Source: Lachnospiraceae bacterium (lineage in GTDB: Bacteria > Bacillota > Clostridia > Lachnospirales > Lachnospiraceae). Taken from it: DNA of 64,000 nt. Numbering within the stretch: the stretch's first letter is position 1; every line of letters begins with the position of its first letter. This document shows, piece after piece, positions 63,587-64,000 of the stretch. A model generated the notes under the pieces. That model was given only the letters and a program-made list of their open reading frames with translations. It was not told where the DNA came from and made no database searches. Where the stretch lies: positions 17,472-81,471 of the forward strand of contig JAFOEY010000025.1 in NCBI GenBank assembly GCA_017387565.1. Direction: 5' to 3'. The translations under genes and the position numbers were made by a program.

Positions 63587-63666
63587 AGTGTGTCACCTCC
63601 GCAAATTTAGCCCGCTCTTTTAAGTTCATTTACTCATCTCCCCTAATTCAAATTTTTGTATGTCAT

Positions 63667-63795
63667 CTAATTTTTCATATGTCCATCAAGAATATCATGT
63701 AATTCTATAAATGGATTTTGTTTTAATCTAACACCTGTCACCGTATTTACTATGTCATGCTTATCATTACTATACATACTATATCCATCAATTAA
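63667..63795 (-). pseudogene. Unidentified 3' remnant
   Basis: A 42-codon frame, with TAA just upstream, reads DGYSMYSNDKHDIVNTVTGV then RLKQNPFIELHDILDGHMKN. Composition looks coding, but start and family are unknown. Confidence 0.4.
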
Positions 63796-63806
63796 TTATT
63801 TCTATA

Positions 63807-64000
63807 TTATTCAATGTTTTTTCTCCCCACCATAAGAAAATAGGAATTTAGCAATTCTGCAACTTCAAATTGAACAAAATCGCTGCGCGATGGCCTGCCA
63901 AGGCTGTGGCGTAGTTTTCTACTTTTTCTAAAAAAGGCAGTGACAGGATTGTCCCAAGATAGTATTGTTAAAGTACGACCAATAACAAACTTCAAACACG
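63807..64000 (-). CDS. Partial frame at the right edge
   Basis: The frame is open to the edge and ends EVAELLNSYFLMVGRKNIE. I do not recognise it. It may be the end of a gene outside the window or a chance frame. Confidence 0.3.
   Translation of the reverse strand, partial: CLKFVIGRTLTILSWDNPVTAFFRKSRKLRHSLGRPSRSDFVQFEVAELLNSYFLMVGRKNIE

Noticed and set aside
1-64000. tRNA, rRNA, CRISPR array or intact insertion sequence
   Set aside because: Scanned by eye on both strands; no cloverleaf, regular spacer array or transposase was recognised.

Overview
The window looks like a chromosomal segment of a low-GC, spore-forming Clostridia, most likely Lachnospiraceae. Supporting signs are the glgC-glgD pair next to spoVG, pth and mfd, a DnaD/DnaI-type primosome pair, many LytTR, CPBP and DUF3021 proteins, and strong GGAGG ribosome-binding sites. 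No rRNA, tRNA, CRISPR array or intact insertion sequence was seen.

From 1 to about 26.7 kb the content is mostly core. It runs pyrC (cut by the left edge), a PrcB-like lipoprotein, plsC, then a minus-strand cell-wall cluster (a CelD_N-type surface protein, ddl, murF), a LytM-domain protein, an EF-hand-rich protein, an RsmJ-like methyltransferase and an ArsC/Spx-family protein. Next come a LytTR-DUF3021 regulatory pair, a CmpB-type membrane protein with 11-residue helical repeats, and the block glgC-glgD-spoVG-pth-alkD-mfd. On the plus strand are murC, dnaD-dnaI and prs.

From 26.8 to 64 kb the content is accessory. It holds CPBP proteases, a second LytTR-DUF3021 system, a rifampin-phosphotransferase-like dikinase with its TetR regulator, and a FIST plus soluble chemotaxis-receptor operon. 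There are three toxin-antitoxin types: mazEF, relB-parE and a type I holin-like toxin with antisense RNA. There are also ABC exporters with TetR or MerR regulators, a PadR-ferredoxin operon, a TetR-SDR pair, a DUF4143 ATPase, a glycine-zipper protein with XRE and DUF3169 partners, and a TetR-MFS-FtsX efflux operon. Many transcription units carry a recognisable palindromic operator beside a sigma-A-like promoter, so local autoregulation is the rule.

The accessory half also holds decayed material: a SUKH/SMI1 remnant, a duplicated block with an internal deletion (45.5-47.7 kb versus 51.4-51.6 kb), an XRE 3' fragment, a TetR fragment and a hydrolase fragment truncated at one junction, and tiny ORF stubs. 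Two families of dispersed palindromic repeats occur. One copy lies inside a nested palindrome of about 216 bp. The most interesting unexplained items are these palindromes, an orphan type I antitoxin-like RNA, a DnaA-box cluster upstream of dnaD, a shared operator motif linking the glycine-zipper operon to a CPBP gene, and the FIST-receptor operon with its repeat-rich leader.
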